This document shows, one piece after another, positions 1 through 13,816 of a stretch of DNA of 64,000 nucleotides. The stretch comes from Chrysopilus asiliformis. Taxonomy: Eukaryota > Arthropoda > Insecta > Diptera > Rhagionidae. A program made the translations under genes and the position numbers. The stretch covers positions 97,526,284 to 97,590,283 of the forward strand of contig OZ035962.1 of NCBI GenBank assembly GCA_964034945.1, given 5' to 3'. Positions within the stretch are counted from its first letter, which is position 1. The number at the start of each line of letters is the position of its first letter. The notes beneath the pieces were generated by a model, which was not told where the DNA came from, did no database searches, and worked only from the letters and a program-made list of their open reading frames with translations.

Positions 1-70
1 AACAATCTCCAACTCGTGGCAATTGAAGGTGCTTTAAGAAACCGATCGAAAACAAGGAAAATAAACCAAC

Positions 71-131
71 ATGACTGCCACAGATCAAATGCGAGCAATG
101 TTGGATCAACTAATGGGAACGGCAAGAAATG
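71..131 (+). CDS. LUC7L: LUC7L exon 1
   Basis: Encodes the first 20 residues plus one base of codon 21. It ends AATG before GTAACT, so the exon is phase 1. Confidence 0.93.
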
Positions 132-3100
132 GTAACTAAAATATAAATGTTAAACTTTATTCTGTGCCAACGAAACAAAAAAACTGGTGTCGACCTAGTG
201 ATTTCCTTTGTTGTGGTTTTATCAGTAAAGTAGATATTGCAAGATTTTCTTCGGTACGACTGGGTTGTGGCACAAAGGGGCTGACTTTCAATTTCAGATT
301 TTAGTAGAGAATCTTTCAATTCGGTTTTTTCTTGTTTTTTCCCCCCGAAGTATTGAAAATTTCAGCAACAATATTGTTTAAATTAATGTTGCAAACTTAA
401 AACTGTGGCGATAAAACAAACAGCATTGCAGTTGTTTTCTCGTAGGAAATATTCTAAAATTTCCATCCGGAAAGTTTTTTTTTGTTGGTCCTGGAAGGAA
501 CGTTTCTGAAAAATAAACGATAAAACGAATATCTGTGAAACATTGAAATAAAATCTGCTGTTCCTTGGACAATCTATAGTTTGTGTTTTCGACACACTTG
601 TTGAGACAACAATTCCGTTTCTTTGTCACAAAAAGATTTATTTACTTCGAATTCGATAAACAGAAATCTGCCTTACGTAATATTCAAACACGCAACTCCC
701 ACAAAGTTGACAAGATGCTAATCGATGAAACAGGAAGTCCTCCACTACCATTTTGCCCCATTCACTTTTCCTACCCTCGATTTTCATAGTGTGAAAATTT
801 CAAGTGGCAATTTTCACAGATAAATTTTCATGACTATCGAGTTATTACTTTGGTTTTAATTTTAAATCAGTTTTGTGAAATCACTTGAGATAATTTTTTC
901 TGAAACGTTCCAACCTCTTCCCTTACTCCACTCGCCTTATAGAGGATTCTTTTTAAATTGTTATGCTAGAATGGATTCTCAAACTAAAATCCATAAGAAA
1001 TTTCAGTTCAATCGGTTTACTCATTTTTGCATTAAAGAGCAAAACAGACCTTTTTTGAAATATTCGTACGTTCTGATTAAAAAATCATTTGTTTTTTAGG
1101 TGAAACAACTCGATATACCACAAAGTTCTCGGATTCTAAAGTTTGTAAGAGTTTCCTGTTGGGATGCTGTCCACATGAGATCCTTGCTTCAACGGTGAGT
1201 TAAAATATTCTAATTCTAACAAATAGCTTTAGCCTATTATCTTATGTAACATATTAGAGGCACATTTTAGTTATTTCCTTATTATTGAAACATTTGTATT
1301 GTAAATAATACAAAAAAAAATATGAAAAAAAAATTATGAAAATATTGGAGGTGGATTGGTTAGAGCAGTTAAACTACAATAAATATTGTTTTGTTCGATG
1401 TACTTTTCAGAAAACCATAATATCAATAATACCGAAACATTAAATAGACCGGTATTTTGGTCGCATACCGAAAATAGTGTTTCTCTCTTGCTTGCATATG
1501 CACCCAAAAAAAACAAAACAAAAAAGTCTATCGTTTTGATCTATTGTCCAATCAGTCACAATCCAAATGAGAAAACCGATAGGAAGATTTTGGTATTTAG
1601 ATAAAAAAAAGCTGAAATGGGTCGAAAAACAATCCAAAAAAAAAAAAATAGGAATGGGAGAGAGAAATTACTGTAGAAAATGTAAAAATTGACGGTCACA
1701 GATGGTGTGAAGGGACTAGAAATGAAAGAATCTGAAAATGAGATGACAATCTGTGAGTGTTATATTTTTAAAAGAACAAAACTAGGCGATATTTGTTTAA
1801 TTTTTTTTTGTGATAAGATTTTTTTTACAATTTGCAATTTATTTAACCAATTTTTTTCTTAATATAACAGAGATAAGCATCTATATAATTTTATAGAGCA
1901 GTCTGTTGCGCCTTTTCGAGAACATTGTAATGTCTTGTCTTCTTTTGACACATGAAATGAAACAATTGTCAAAACCAATGAAAATTGTAAGTACTAATGA
2001 AACTTACGGTATTTACCAGAAATTTAAGAAATAAAATCAATCAAATATTTAAAAAAAAATCAATACCGTTGTTTATTGTGTGTAAATATTCCTAGAAGTT
2101 TTTTTTAAAGAAAATTTTATTGCAATTGAAATGGCTTTCGGTAGAAAGTTTTTATCGATCAAACAAATACTAATTGAGAAATATTCGAGCGTATTGGATT
2201 AAAAAATAAATTATTTTCTTCGTTGATATTTAGAAAACAATTTTTTTTTATGTAGAACATGTTTTAATTGAGTTTTTTTCGCATTGGAACATTCCTGAAA
2301 ACAGTATTTGAAAATGCGTGATTATTTAGAGTCTGAAAAAGCATTTCTGATCATTGACGCTGTTTACATTTTAACGTGAATTTTATTTTTAAAAAAATCC
2401 ATTTGTGTGGGAGAGGGAGAAAGGAATGTTCGAAGAGATTTTGTTACATGGAAGAGTTACGTAAAATCCTATTCTAAACATATTTTTGCTTTATAAATTT
2501 TTCAATACAACTCGTCGTTTTCGAGAAAATCACAAAAATACGAGCGCAGTCCGATAAGTACTTAGCCTCACCGCCCGATGGCGCCACTATCGCAGGAGAA
2601 ATTTACTATCGTGTAGTACATTCTCATAGACGGCTACAGTCAAAATTTCAGCCGAATCGAACTCGTAGTTTTGTTTTGACCGCGTATGGAAGCGGGTGTG
2701 TCTGCCGATTTCAGAAAAATGGAAAAAGAGCAATATCGGTCGGTGATTCGATTCTTGTTTCTGGAAGGGAAATCGCGCAGCGAAATCAAAGAGCGCTTGG
2801 ATGCTGTATACGGTGACTCTTCTCCTTCGATGGCGTGTAACGAGTTTCAACGTGGTCGCACGTCGGTTTTTGATGAGCCACGCCCAGGTGCTACGAAAAC
2901 GGCTACCACCGTTTCATAACAAAAATCCACGATCTCGTATTGGAAGACCGCCGATTGAAGGTGCGCGAGATAGCTGAGACAGTAGGCATCTCAAAAGACC
3001 GCGTGGGTCATATCCTGCATGAAATTTTGGGCATGAGAAAGCTGTCGGCGGCGCGATGGGTGCCGCGTTTGCTCACTCCGGACAACAAGCGCAACCGTGA

Positions 3101-6100
3101 AACCACTTCACAGCAGTGTTTGACGCTGTTTAAGCACAATCCGAAGGAGTTTCTGCGTCGTTTCGTGACCGTCGACGAAACATGGATCCACTAGTACACA
3201 CCAGAGACTAAGGAACAGTCGAAACAGTGGACTTTACCCGGCGAATGTGCTCCGAAGAAGGCGAAGACTGTCCTATCTGCCGGAAAGGTGATGGCCACCG
3301 TTTTCTGGGATTCACAAGGTGTGATCTACATCGACTACCTGGAGAAGGGCAAAACGATCACAGGGCTCTACTATACCGAATTATTGGGCCGATTCGACGC
3401 TGAATTGCAGAAAAAACGGCCCCATTTGGCGAAGAAAAAAGTGCTCTTCCACCATGACAACGCACCGGCTCACATCTCCGCCGTCGCCACGGCCAAATTG
3501 GTCGAATTGGGCTACGAACTGCTGCCCCATCCACCGTATTCTCCAGATTTGGCCCCGTGCGATTTCTTTTTGTTTCCAAACTTGAAAAAGTCACTCGCCG
3601 GACCTCGAGAATTGGTCCAGATTTGGCCCCGTGCGATTTCTTTTTGTTTCCAAACTTGAAAAAGTCACTCGCCGGACCTACTTTGCAGACCTCGAGAAAA
3701 CGTATTTTTCAGACGGGTTAAAGAAGTTGGAGCATCGCTGGGTCAAGTGTATCGAGCTAAAAGGAGACTATGTTGAGAAATAAATGGTCACTTTTCCAAA
3801 ATCTTCGTTTTTTTTTGTAGGCTAAGTACTTATCGGACTGCCCTCGTATATATGATTCTCATATAGAGTAACAAACAGATCCGATTCCCCGTCAAACAGA
3901 TTTCAGTTTAGCCAGTCACAGGGCCAGACAACTGAATTAGAATACATTTTTACATAACACTTCCATACATCAAAATTCCATCATCTAACTGCTTTCCCCC
4001 TCCCCTATACAACTGTAGAACTTTCTTTTTATTTTCTTCCTTTTTATGCGATAACTGCGTTAAAGAAAAATGTTTTGAATATAATTTTGCACAACTTTTC
4101 CATACATCATATTCCAATCGGAGTGACTGTGGGTGGATTTTTTTTCTAGAAAACGGAGTGGCAAATTTTTTTTTCAAATTTTTTGGTCTATACAGTTTTA
4201 TACGAAAAATCTTTTAATCAATTGATTTAAGTACAATTCCCATGGATCAAGGGTTCAAAAAAATATCAAAATAAAAATCATTGAAAGCACACAACTTTGA
4301 TCACATTAGTTGTTAAAAAAAAGGTAAATGGTAAAAAACCAACTTCTGACAATAATTAGAAACTTGTAAATCTATTCGTGAGCTTGGTTTGGCGTGTATC
4401 CTGAAGGCCCGGAAACAAATTCCAAGGGTATGTGGTTGTTTTGCAATACCGTAACTAAATTCCAGCGTTGTGTGCTAGATTTATGGTCGTTTGCACCAAC
4501 GAAATTTAGCAACTTAAGCATGATTTGAATTATTTAAGATCCAGAATTTCTATTTAAATCATAGTTGGCCATAGTTGGCTCAAACGGGCCTGATCTCATA
4601 AACTGGCAAGAAAATAGATTTACCCGCCTACTAAATTTCTTCGCAAAAATTATTCTGAAAGACTGAACGAGGTGTTTCCAACTTTTTTGTTGATTGTTTA
4701 ACATTTTAAAATCAAAATTAAATTAGCCCTTTCAGTCAGGTTTTCCAATCAGATTGAAAAAAAATATATGAAAGCCCATCAAACAGCTTTCAGTTCTATC
4801 TTTCGACTTGCGGAAATTGAAAATTTTTAAATGTTGAGCTATTAAAAAGTTTCTTAATTTTCTTCTACATCCATAAGTTTTCTAATCAGACCAAAATTAA
4901 ATTGCTTTCACTTAATTCTAGGAAAAGTTGCACGCGTGTGTGACAAAAATCCAAATTAATTCAGATCTGAAAGCGTTAAGCCTCAACCACAATTACGCGT
5001 TCGTGCGTGCGGCACCCACGCGATGAAGGTAAAAACTACGCATTTATATGAGAATTGTATAATTGCGCGTTGCCGCGTCCCTGCCGCGTAGAGTAGGCTC
5101 AGTTTCTACTTTTAGACGCGGTGACAACTACTAGATTCCAGAACAAAATCATGCCGCACGCACGGACGTATGTTTCTGGTTCTCCCTTTAAAATAAAATT
5201 GAACCCCTCAACTGCAGCATCCTTTCTATTAAACCCCTAAACATGAAAATTATTTATTTGTAATTTAATACGCTCGATTCGTGTAATGAAACATATTTTA
5301 GAAACTTTAATTTATTTAAAAAAAATCACTTTCGTGTTACATAAAAAAGCAAATTTAACTGACGGTTACTTTAGGAATTTCACTGTTGTCCTAATTTAAG
5401 AATTTTGTTGTGCCTTTCCGCAAACTCCACTTCGCCACTTAACTGCGTTTATTGGGTAAGTTAATTGTTTCGCTCGATTGTCATGTTGTTTTAATTTTAA
5501 GAACTTTTTAAACACAAACTAGAAATTCTTAAATATCTGATACTTTTTTTTGTTTGAAATCAGCTTTATTGATTTTAAGATTGCAAAAGAATTTCTTATT
5601 GTAGATTTTTTGAAAACCACTCAAAATGTATTGAAAATTTTGTTTAAAAGACAATCGAGCAAAGCATGCAAACAGATGACCCAAAATCGATATTTTGAAA
5701 TGTACCAGTACTGAATTGGCGCCGATAAAATGTATTTTGTTGGTATGTATTATTATTATATTAAGGACAATATTAAAAGATAATTTTATAAACATTTTTT
5801 TACAAAAAAAAAAAAAAAAAAAAAAAAGTGGTGTCCGACCATTTTTCATTTACAAGATGTTAATTCTACCTCCACACCCACAGTAGTTGTCCAAAAAGTC
5901 AAGTCAAACGATATTCAATTAATTTCTCTCATCCGAACCAGTTGAGGTACTACTTCGGTTTCACTTGTTGTTCTCCTCGTTTCGGGTACGTATTTTAAAT
6001 GAAAACAAAAAAAACTGAACAAAAAACTTTTATAGGGTAGCGAAGTTACCATGTTTCTGGGAAGTACATTGCAGAAAAAAATTAATATTTATTATTAGTG

Positions 6101-9100
6101 ATGTAATACGATTGAAAAATGATAAATTAATGGCAACCGTCCAACAGATAAAATCAAATCATCAATGAAAAAAAAAAAGTTAAAGCTCAGGTGTTATGAA
6201 AATGTTAAATTAATTAAGTAGAGAAGGGGATTAATCAATCCAGTATGAATCGAACAAAACAAAAAAAAACCTCCTTGTCGCTACAAATAATTCATTAAAA
6301 ATATGTTAAACAAGTGTAATCGGTGAGTAATATTTAAATTTATTCTTTAATTTAGATTTGTTTTCATTTTTATATCCTAAGAAAATGTGTTTTACAATCA
6401 AATTTTATAAACAATCGGGAATTACTTGAAATGTTCAACATTCGATCAGCAATGATTCTGTTGGAAAATTTCAACCTGGGGCCTTATTCTAGAACTCGTA
6501 CCGAGTGGTACAAAAAGCGATTCTTAAACTCGGAAACGAGCGAGTAAATACTCGGTGATGTTAGCCTGCCGAGTGAGGTCAATATGAATCTGAAACTATC
6601 TTTTGAGAGAGATCGCTCGTTTCCGAGTTCAAGAATCGCTTTTTGTACCACTCGGTAGAGATTTGACTCGGTACGAGTTCTAGAATACGGGCCCTGATCT
6701 ATTATGTAACAAATACGAATACAATCTGCGATGCCACACGCTTCCTGTTTGCACGGTGAAGTGCCCTATGTCGCGTTTATACGTTTCCTTACGTTTTCCT
6801 TCTTTCATATTTGTTTGAATGTGTGTGTTCAAAAACCGGCTGACCAGCTACTAAAACCGAAAAACTCCTAATCTCCACACGGATTTTTTAGGTGTATCGT
6901 CCAATAAAACGGCGTTCCACCATTTTTCGGTGAGGTTGATTTCATTTCTTTCTCCTTACAACTCTTCGTCCTAGGATTTCTCGTAACTCCGGTGCAAACA
7001 AGACACGTGTGGCATAGCACAATAGTGTCATAACTTAGAAAACGTGAATTTCCAGGAGACACTTTTTAAGGTTTGGGATTAGAATTAACACCCCGATTCT
7101 GATAGTCGTGTCGTTTTTGACAAGAGTCATTTTACGTTAGTGCTTTAATACTTTTCTACCATATTTTTATGTTAGAGTCGGTAGTGCTTTTCTATCAACA
7201 AAAACCTGTAAAATGACACGAGTATGAAAATCGTAGGGTAAACTGCTACGAATGCTCTCCGATGGCCATTATTTTTTGTAGAGCTGAGACGTTTTGTCAG
7301 AACAACTCAAGAACAAGCCATTCTGCATCATTAGCTGCTTTCCCGACCCATGTAAAAACTACGGCACAGTACTGACCAGCAACTTTTCTCGGGAACGCAC
7401 TTTTGGATGATTACTAATAAAATACCTCACAATTAAAGAGCGCACACAATTTGAAAATTGTAAATGTGAGAATAATTTCTCAATCAACAGAGATACAAAA
7501 TATCTGAGACGAAAATGAAATTAAATGGAATAAATGAACCTGCAATGAGGGGAAAGGCCATATTTTATGCGTTATCGCCATAATTTCGAGATCAGAAACA
7601 AAACACTATTTCGGTTCAACACATATTTCAATTTAGAGATATTAGACATTCGGGTGGTTATTCCAACACAGTAATTGCAATCTAATTTCATTCTGGAGAA
7701 CATTTGTACTTCAAATCAAATGTTTTCCTTGATTTTTCATAGCGGAAGTGTTTTAATGTACGAAAAAAACAAAAGTGACAATTCGTTCTAACCTTAAAAC
7801 CCGGATTTTCACCTATTGGAAAACTTAGGAAGTTCGGACATCTGACGGAATTTTTTGTCAAAATTGCATACGAAAATTTACTGCGGACTAAGAGGATGTG
7901 TAGATGCGAATGTGCCGCAGTACTTCGTAGTAGGATTTTCATGGACCGGGAACGCAGCTATTAACTCAAAACTGCTCATTTTTCTGAGTTATGACACTAT
8001 TGTAATAAATAAGTGATAGATAATAATTGATTGGCTTTCGACAGAGGTCTTAAAATCATAAACAAAATCTTAAGACATCTGTTAGAAAGTAGATATTTTT
8101 AAAGCTGCCTACAGATCTTCGCGATAATTATTGTATTTTAAAATGAGTGACAAAGAATACAGGGAAATTACATTAGTCCGAACTCTGCCTCATCGGATAA
8201 TAGCTGTGATTGGTTTTTCCTCAGACTGAGTAAAACTTATTCATTCCCCTCCATGCATTAGCAAAAAAGCGATTTTTTTTTATAAAATAGCTTTCGATGT
8301 TCGCCGCCCCGATTTTTTTGCACTCAGAGAAAAAATTGGTCGTATGGATAAAATCTTAAAAATTAGAGCCGATTCAGCCAAAACACTACCAGATTCAAAC
8401 AGAAAAATTCCTTTTTTGTCGGTCTCTGAATTTTTAAATAGATACTTTTTTTCACTTAAATGAATAAAATAATTTCCATCGAAAATCTCATAGATCTGAA
8501 AGATATTCCTTTGATTTGATTAACTAAGTATCAAGTTTAGTTGAATGATAAATTTCCAATAATGTTGTAAAATGTACGTACATAAAAGTGATCAGCGTAA
8601 TGCATTTTTCCGGAATTTTTTCCGAAAAACGATTACGTCGTTGTCCTTAGACGACCTTCCGTTTCGAATTTTGAAATTCCAATACCAGATTCGTGATCAG
8701 CGACGCCAAAAACCTCCTAAATCAAGTTTTTTTTGAGAAAAAATTGGAAAAGGGGTATTTGCGTTATCCTTACAAGATCTTCCGTCGCAAATTTCAAAAT
8801 TTTAACATCAGAAACAAACTTTCCTTACTCTTCCCAATAAGGTCCCAATTTACCATAATATCATATTTGCCAAGATTTTCCAGCTATTAACCGATGTCAC
8901 AAAAATCTTGCTTTCAAAACACTGCGTATGTAATTCTGGTTGGCAACCAAGTTGATCATCTATGGCTCGCTTAATCCACAAGATGCATAAATGCTATTTC
9001 TGGCAAGGTAAATAACACAGCTGTTGTTTGTAAAGCAGAAACAGGACTTAAAATTTCCGCGTTTAAAAACTTTCCGATTTTCATAACATTATAATGTTTA

Positions 9101-12100
9101 CAAATAAAATCTTATCTCTAATTTCAGTTTTTCGCAGTTTTTTTTCAAAAGTATTAAAGCTGGGTAAAAAAATTCTTGAATTTGATTTGTTTGAAAATCG
9201 ATAACCTTTACCAATCGAGATTCTATTTCTTGTGAAATAGAACTTGACTTATTTAACTTGATATCAGATATTTTCTGGGTATTCGATGTATATATAAATT
9301 GGGGTCATGAGGAAATTCTGAAAAAGGAAAAAATAATTTTGATCTGTGTTGGATTCCTCTGAAATTTTAATTTTTTAACAAACTTAAAACGCAATAACGT
9401 GGAATGTGTATTTGTTTGTACTGAATTTAAAGTTATAATATGTCGTTGTGCATTTGGAATATATGCAATTTAGTTCATGATTTTCTGAAGAATCTACTGT
9501 CGAAAAAAATAATTTTGTTAAACATGCAAATTTTTAAAAAAAAAATACACGAAAAAAATATTTGAAAAAAGATTTGTCGTTTTCAATGCACGATACACAA
9601 ATCCAAGCGCAAATTTTGTAAACAAATCCATAGATTTCCATGAATTTTCTTGGGATTTTAGTTTTTTTTTGGTCAAAACTCAAAATATTTAAAAACATTT
9701 CTTTAACTGCAGATCACAGTTTAATTGCAAAAACTAAGAAACCGCAAAGCTTGGCTTTAATTATTCTATACAGCAATAAATTGTAGTGCGTTTCTAGAAA
9801 TTTAATATCTAGAATACTACCTACGTTCTAAATGAATTCTGGTAATAATATCATATAATAAAGCGTTACTAACAATAAACAAAATATTATTCTAAATGCG
9901 GCACCTCGTTAATTCGTATAACTGATGAATATTTCCGGTTTATATCTCACTTTTTCAATTTAAGCCCCTCATCAATCACACAAGCTTTGTTTGGATTTGA
10001 TCAATTCACCTCAAATTGCTTTGGTCCAGTGCTACTTAGTTGTAAATTCCCAGCCTCTCTCTCTTCTATGTATGCAAATTGTTTCAAAAAATTAACCATA
10101 ATTCCTGTTACTCTTTGTCGCATATGAAATATTTCGCTTTATATTTACAAATAAACACTAACCTTTGGTATTCAAGCTGGGGTATCAAATTCAACAGAAT
10201 TTTTTTTTGATTGCGATGCGCAGAATAGAATTATTCGGGTTAAAGGAGCCGCTCCATTACCATGACTTTTTACCATGACAAAAAAATGCAGGAAACTAGA
10301 GCAAGATAGACTTATGTAGATCTAAATAGGAATAACTGAATACAAGTTAAACGCTATCCCTTCCAGTTTTACAATTTTATAGCAATCATATCAAACCTTA
10401 TGCTATGAATATAATATTCAAATTGGCATAGTAACAAAGCTTTTGACTACATGCGAAGGAGAAAAAGCTTTTAAAATGACATCACGCTATAATAACAGTT
10501 TGAATGTGTCCGTGCTTACTATTCACTTACAGGGACAATGTGTGGTTGTAGTAGAAATCGCCATAAAATCGCCATAACAAAAGAGGGGAAATTATTTTTG
10601 CATTTGCCGACAAAGGGACTAGCAGGGTAACTAAGGGAAAACGGCCCCAGAAGATATCATCTTGAAACTTTTACCAGATGTTGGTATTAAAGTCTTTATT
10701 GTTTCTGCAAAGTATGAATCCTGTACCCCCCTTATTTTTGGTGGGAGAGGGGTTCAAAGCAAAATATAAAAGTATTTTTTTCTCGAAAACGGCTGAACCG
10801 ATTTGGATGAAAAAAATATATGTTGTACAGACCAGTGGGGCAATGTTGTAAAAAATTTAAAAAAAAATTGGACAAAAAAAAGTTGGTGAAAAAAAATATT
10901 AAAGTTTTAAAAATTTTTTTTTTCTTAGATCCTCTTAATTGACCACTCTGAGTTTTTGTCGAAAAAATCCGTGGAAAGTGTACTTTCAATATATATATAT
11001 ATACGGGAATGGTCACTGATGTGGAACTTTGCGAAATTCACGCATATATGTGTGTCTACCCTATGTATCTCCCACTGTACTTTTTCCTAAAGTTACTCCA
11101 ATTGGATTTTGATGTATGGGAGATTTGTGTAAAACCGTATTTTAAATATTTTTTACTTTTGGAACTTTTCTGTACGACGTACCGTTCTCATGATATTCGC
11201 TTTTTTATATCCGTTTGGTGAAACCAAAGGGTACAAACGAAAACGTTTTTTGCGAATATATCAAAAACGGTGCATCTTATCGAAAAAGTGCAAGAACAAA
11301 AGATTTTTAGGATATAATTTTACATAAAACTCCCATATATCAAAATCCGATTGGAATAAATTTTAAAAAATCTGTTTGAAAAGTTTGACTTCAAAGAGGA
11401 ATTTTGACACAACTGTTCGCTGTTCACTTAAATCACCATTTGCCACTTTTGAGCACCATATATCACCATATATGTTATGATATTATTTAAGAACATCACA
11501 TATACATATGGATTATAAATGTTAATTGTAATTTAAGATACTATATATGAGCAGTTGATTTTGAAAGTGGCATAAGTCACTTTGTTTTTAAATCGAGATA
11601 TTTAAGGGTTTGCATTGGGGTTTGTTATACAGTTAATTAGCAAAACTTTTCTCGAACAAAATCTCAATAACATTTTTTTTAAATGAAGAGATGCCGTTAA
11701 ATTGTAATTAATGTTATCATTAACTTGATTTTTTGAAAAAGTGACTTATGCCACTTTCAAAATCAACTGCTCATATATAGTATCTTAAATTACAATTAAC
11801 ATTTATAATCCATATGTATATGTGATGTTCTTAAATAATATCATATCATATATGGTGATATATGGTGCTCAAAAGTGGCAAATGGTGATTTAAGTGAACA
11901 GCGAACAGTTGTGTCAAAATTCCTCTTTGAAGTCAAACTTTTCAAACAGATTTTTTAAAATTTATTCCAATCGGATTTTGATATATGGGAGTTTTATGTA
12001 AAATTATATCCTAAAAATCTTTTGTTCTTGCACTTTTTCGATAAGATGCACCGTTTTTGATATATTCGCAAAAAACGTTTTCGTTTGTACCCTTTGGTTT

Positions 12101-13781
12101 CACCAAACGGGTATAAAAAAGCGAATATCATGAGAACGGTACGTCGTACAGAAAAGTTCCAAAAGTAAAAAATATTTAAAATACGGTTTTACACAAATCT
12201 CCCATACATCAAAATCCAATTGGAGTAACTTTAGGAAAAAGTACAGTGGGAGATACATAGGGTAGACACACATATATGCGTGAATTTCGCAAAGTTCCAC
12301 ATCAGTGACCATTCCCGTATATATATATATATTGAAAGTACACTTTCCACGGATTTTTTCGACAAAAACTCAGAGTGGTCAATTAAGAGGATCTAAGAAA
12401 AAAAATTTTTTTAAAACTTTAATATTTTTTTTCACCAACTTTTTTTTGTCCAATTTTTTTTTTAAATTTTTTACAACATTGCCCCATTGGTCTGTACAAC
12501 ATATATTTTTTTCATCCAAATCGGTTCAGCCGTTTTCGAGAAAAAAATACTTTTATATTTTGCTTTGAACCCCTCTCCCACCAAAAATAAGGGGGGTACA
12601 GGATTCATACTTTGCAGAAACAATAAAGACTTTAATACCAACATCTGGTAAAAGTTTCAAGATGATATCTTCTGGGGCCGTTTTCCCTTAGTTACCTTGC
12701 TAGTCCCTTTTTGCAGTTGATTCTTATCTCCCTTTCTCGCCAAGGCATCTTCACATAAATGTGTCTCTATTTTTTTTGTCATGGTAAAAAGTCATGGTAA
12801 TGGAGCGGCTCCTTAAAACGTGATTATCATTAAGAACATTATTCTTTTACAACTTGGAAATATCAATGACTCAATATTTTTATAAAATGAATTTACCAAC
12901 TGGAAATGCAACAACTTGTTTTTTAACAAAAAGCTTATGTTTTGCAAATGTGTTGACTATATTGTAATGCTTTCAGATTTTGTTTGTTCAATAAATTCCA
13001 GTTTTTACGGAGAATACGTTTTTAATATCTCATAAGCAGACGTGAACAAATTCCAACATGGAAAATCAATTTTAAGCATTTTTTGTTACTCTTTCCACCT
13101 AGAATAGTAGAATTTCTCGGGAAAATCGATAAATTAATCACAGAATTTTCACTAGAGTGTTGTTCACGCTATCGTCGGTTAAAGGTGTGGTGTCAAGTCA
13201 CGACTAAAATTCCCTTTCTAAATTTAGATTTTATGCCACTGTCATGCGAATCAATTATGCTAAGTAAAAAAAGGTCAACTTTAGCATCCAATTTATTACG
13301 ATTTATAAATACGAATAGACGCTAATATTGGGGTAGATAAATTGGGGTCCCTTTTTAGAACGCTTTTTTCTAATTCAAAAACATAACAAAAGCTATAATT
13401 GCCAATCTGGCAATCATTGGAGACCCGTATGGTGATATTCGTATCAAAATTCGAACAGTTGTACCAAAATTCCACTTTGAAGTCAAACTTTCCAATAAGA
13501 TTTTTTAAAATTTATTCCAATCAGATTTTGATGTATGGGAGTTTTATGTAGAATCATATCCTAAATAACTTTTGTTCTTGGACTTTTTTTGATAAGATGC
13601 ACCGTTTTTGAGATATTCGCAAAAAACGTTTTCGTTCGTATGGGGGGTACCCCCCCTAATGGTCCATTTTTGCCCATTAACGAACTTAGCCTCACATTTT
13701 ACGAAAAACGAATCTGCGCAAAATTTCAAGTCTCTAGCTCAATCCGTGCGCCCGCAATCCGCGCCACAGACAGGCAGACGG

Positions 13782-13816
<35 letters not shown>

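Larger units (their letters stand above)
2541..3846 (+). mobile_element. mariner-family DNA transposon, inactive
   Basis: 1306 bp, flanked by TA duplications (2539-2540 and 3847-3848). Terminal inverted repeats of about 28 bp match with one mismatch and include CAGTCCGATAAGTACTTAGC. The length and the DD34D transposase remnant are those of Tc1/mariner elements. It sits in LUC7L intron 2, same orientation. Confidence 0.93.
10244..12813. mobile_element. 2.57-kb palindromic foldback element
   Basis: Flanked by TAA on both sides (10241-10243, 12814-12816). Has at least 43 bp of perfect terminal inverted repeat beginning AGGAGCCGCTCCATTACC. Inside lies a second inverted repeat with arms of about 972 bp (10612-11583 and 11738-12710) that differ at only a few bases. 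It carries no transposase. The outer TIR resembles that of the 339-bp element at 42625-42963 (AGGTGCCGCTCCA), also with TAA flanks. I read it as a giant non-autonomous PIF/Harbinger-type element. Confidence 0.85.

Noticed and set aside
3358..3594. 78-residue minus-strand frame in the mariner
   Set aside because: Antisense of the transposase catalytic region.
11009..12312. Two identical 70-residue open frames in opposite orientation
   Set aside because: They are the same sequence on the two arms of the palindrome; short, with no start context or homology I can name.
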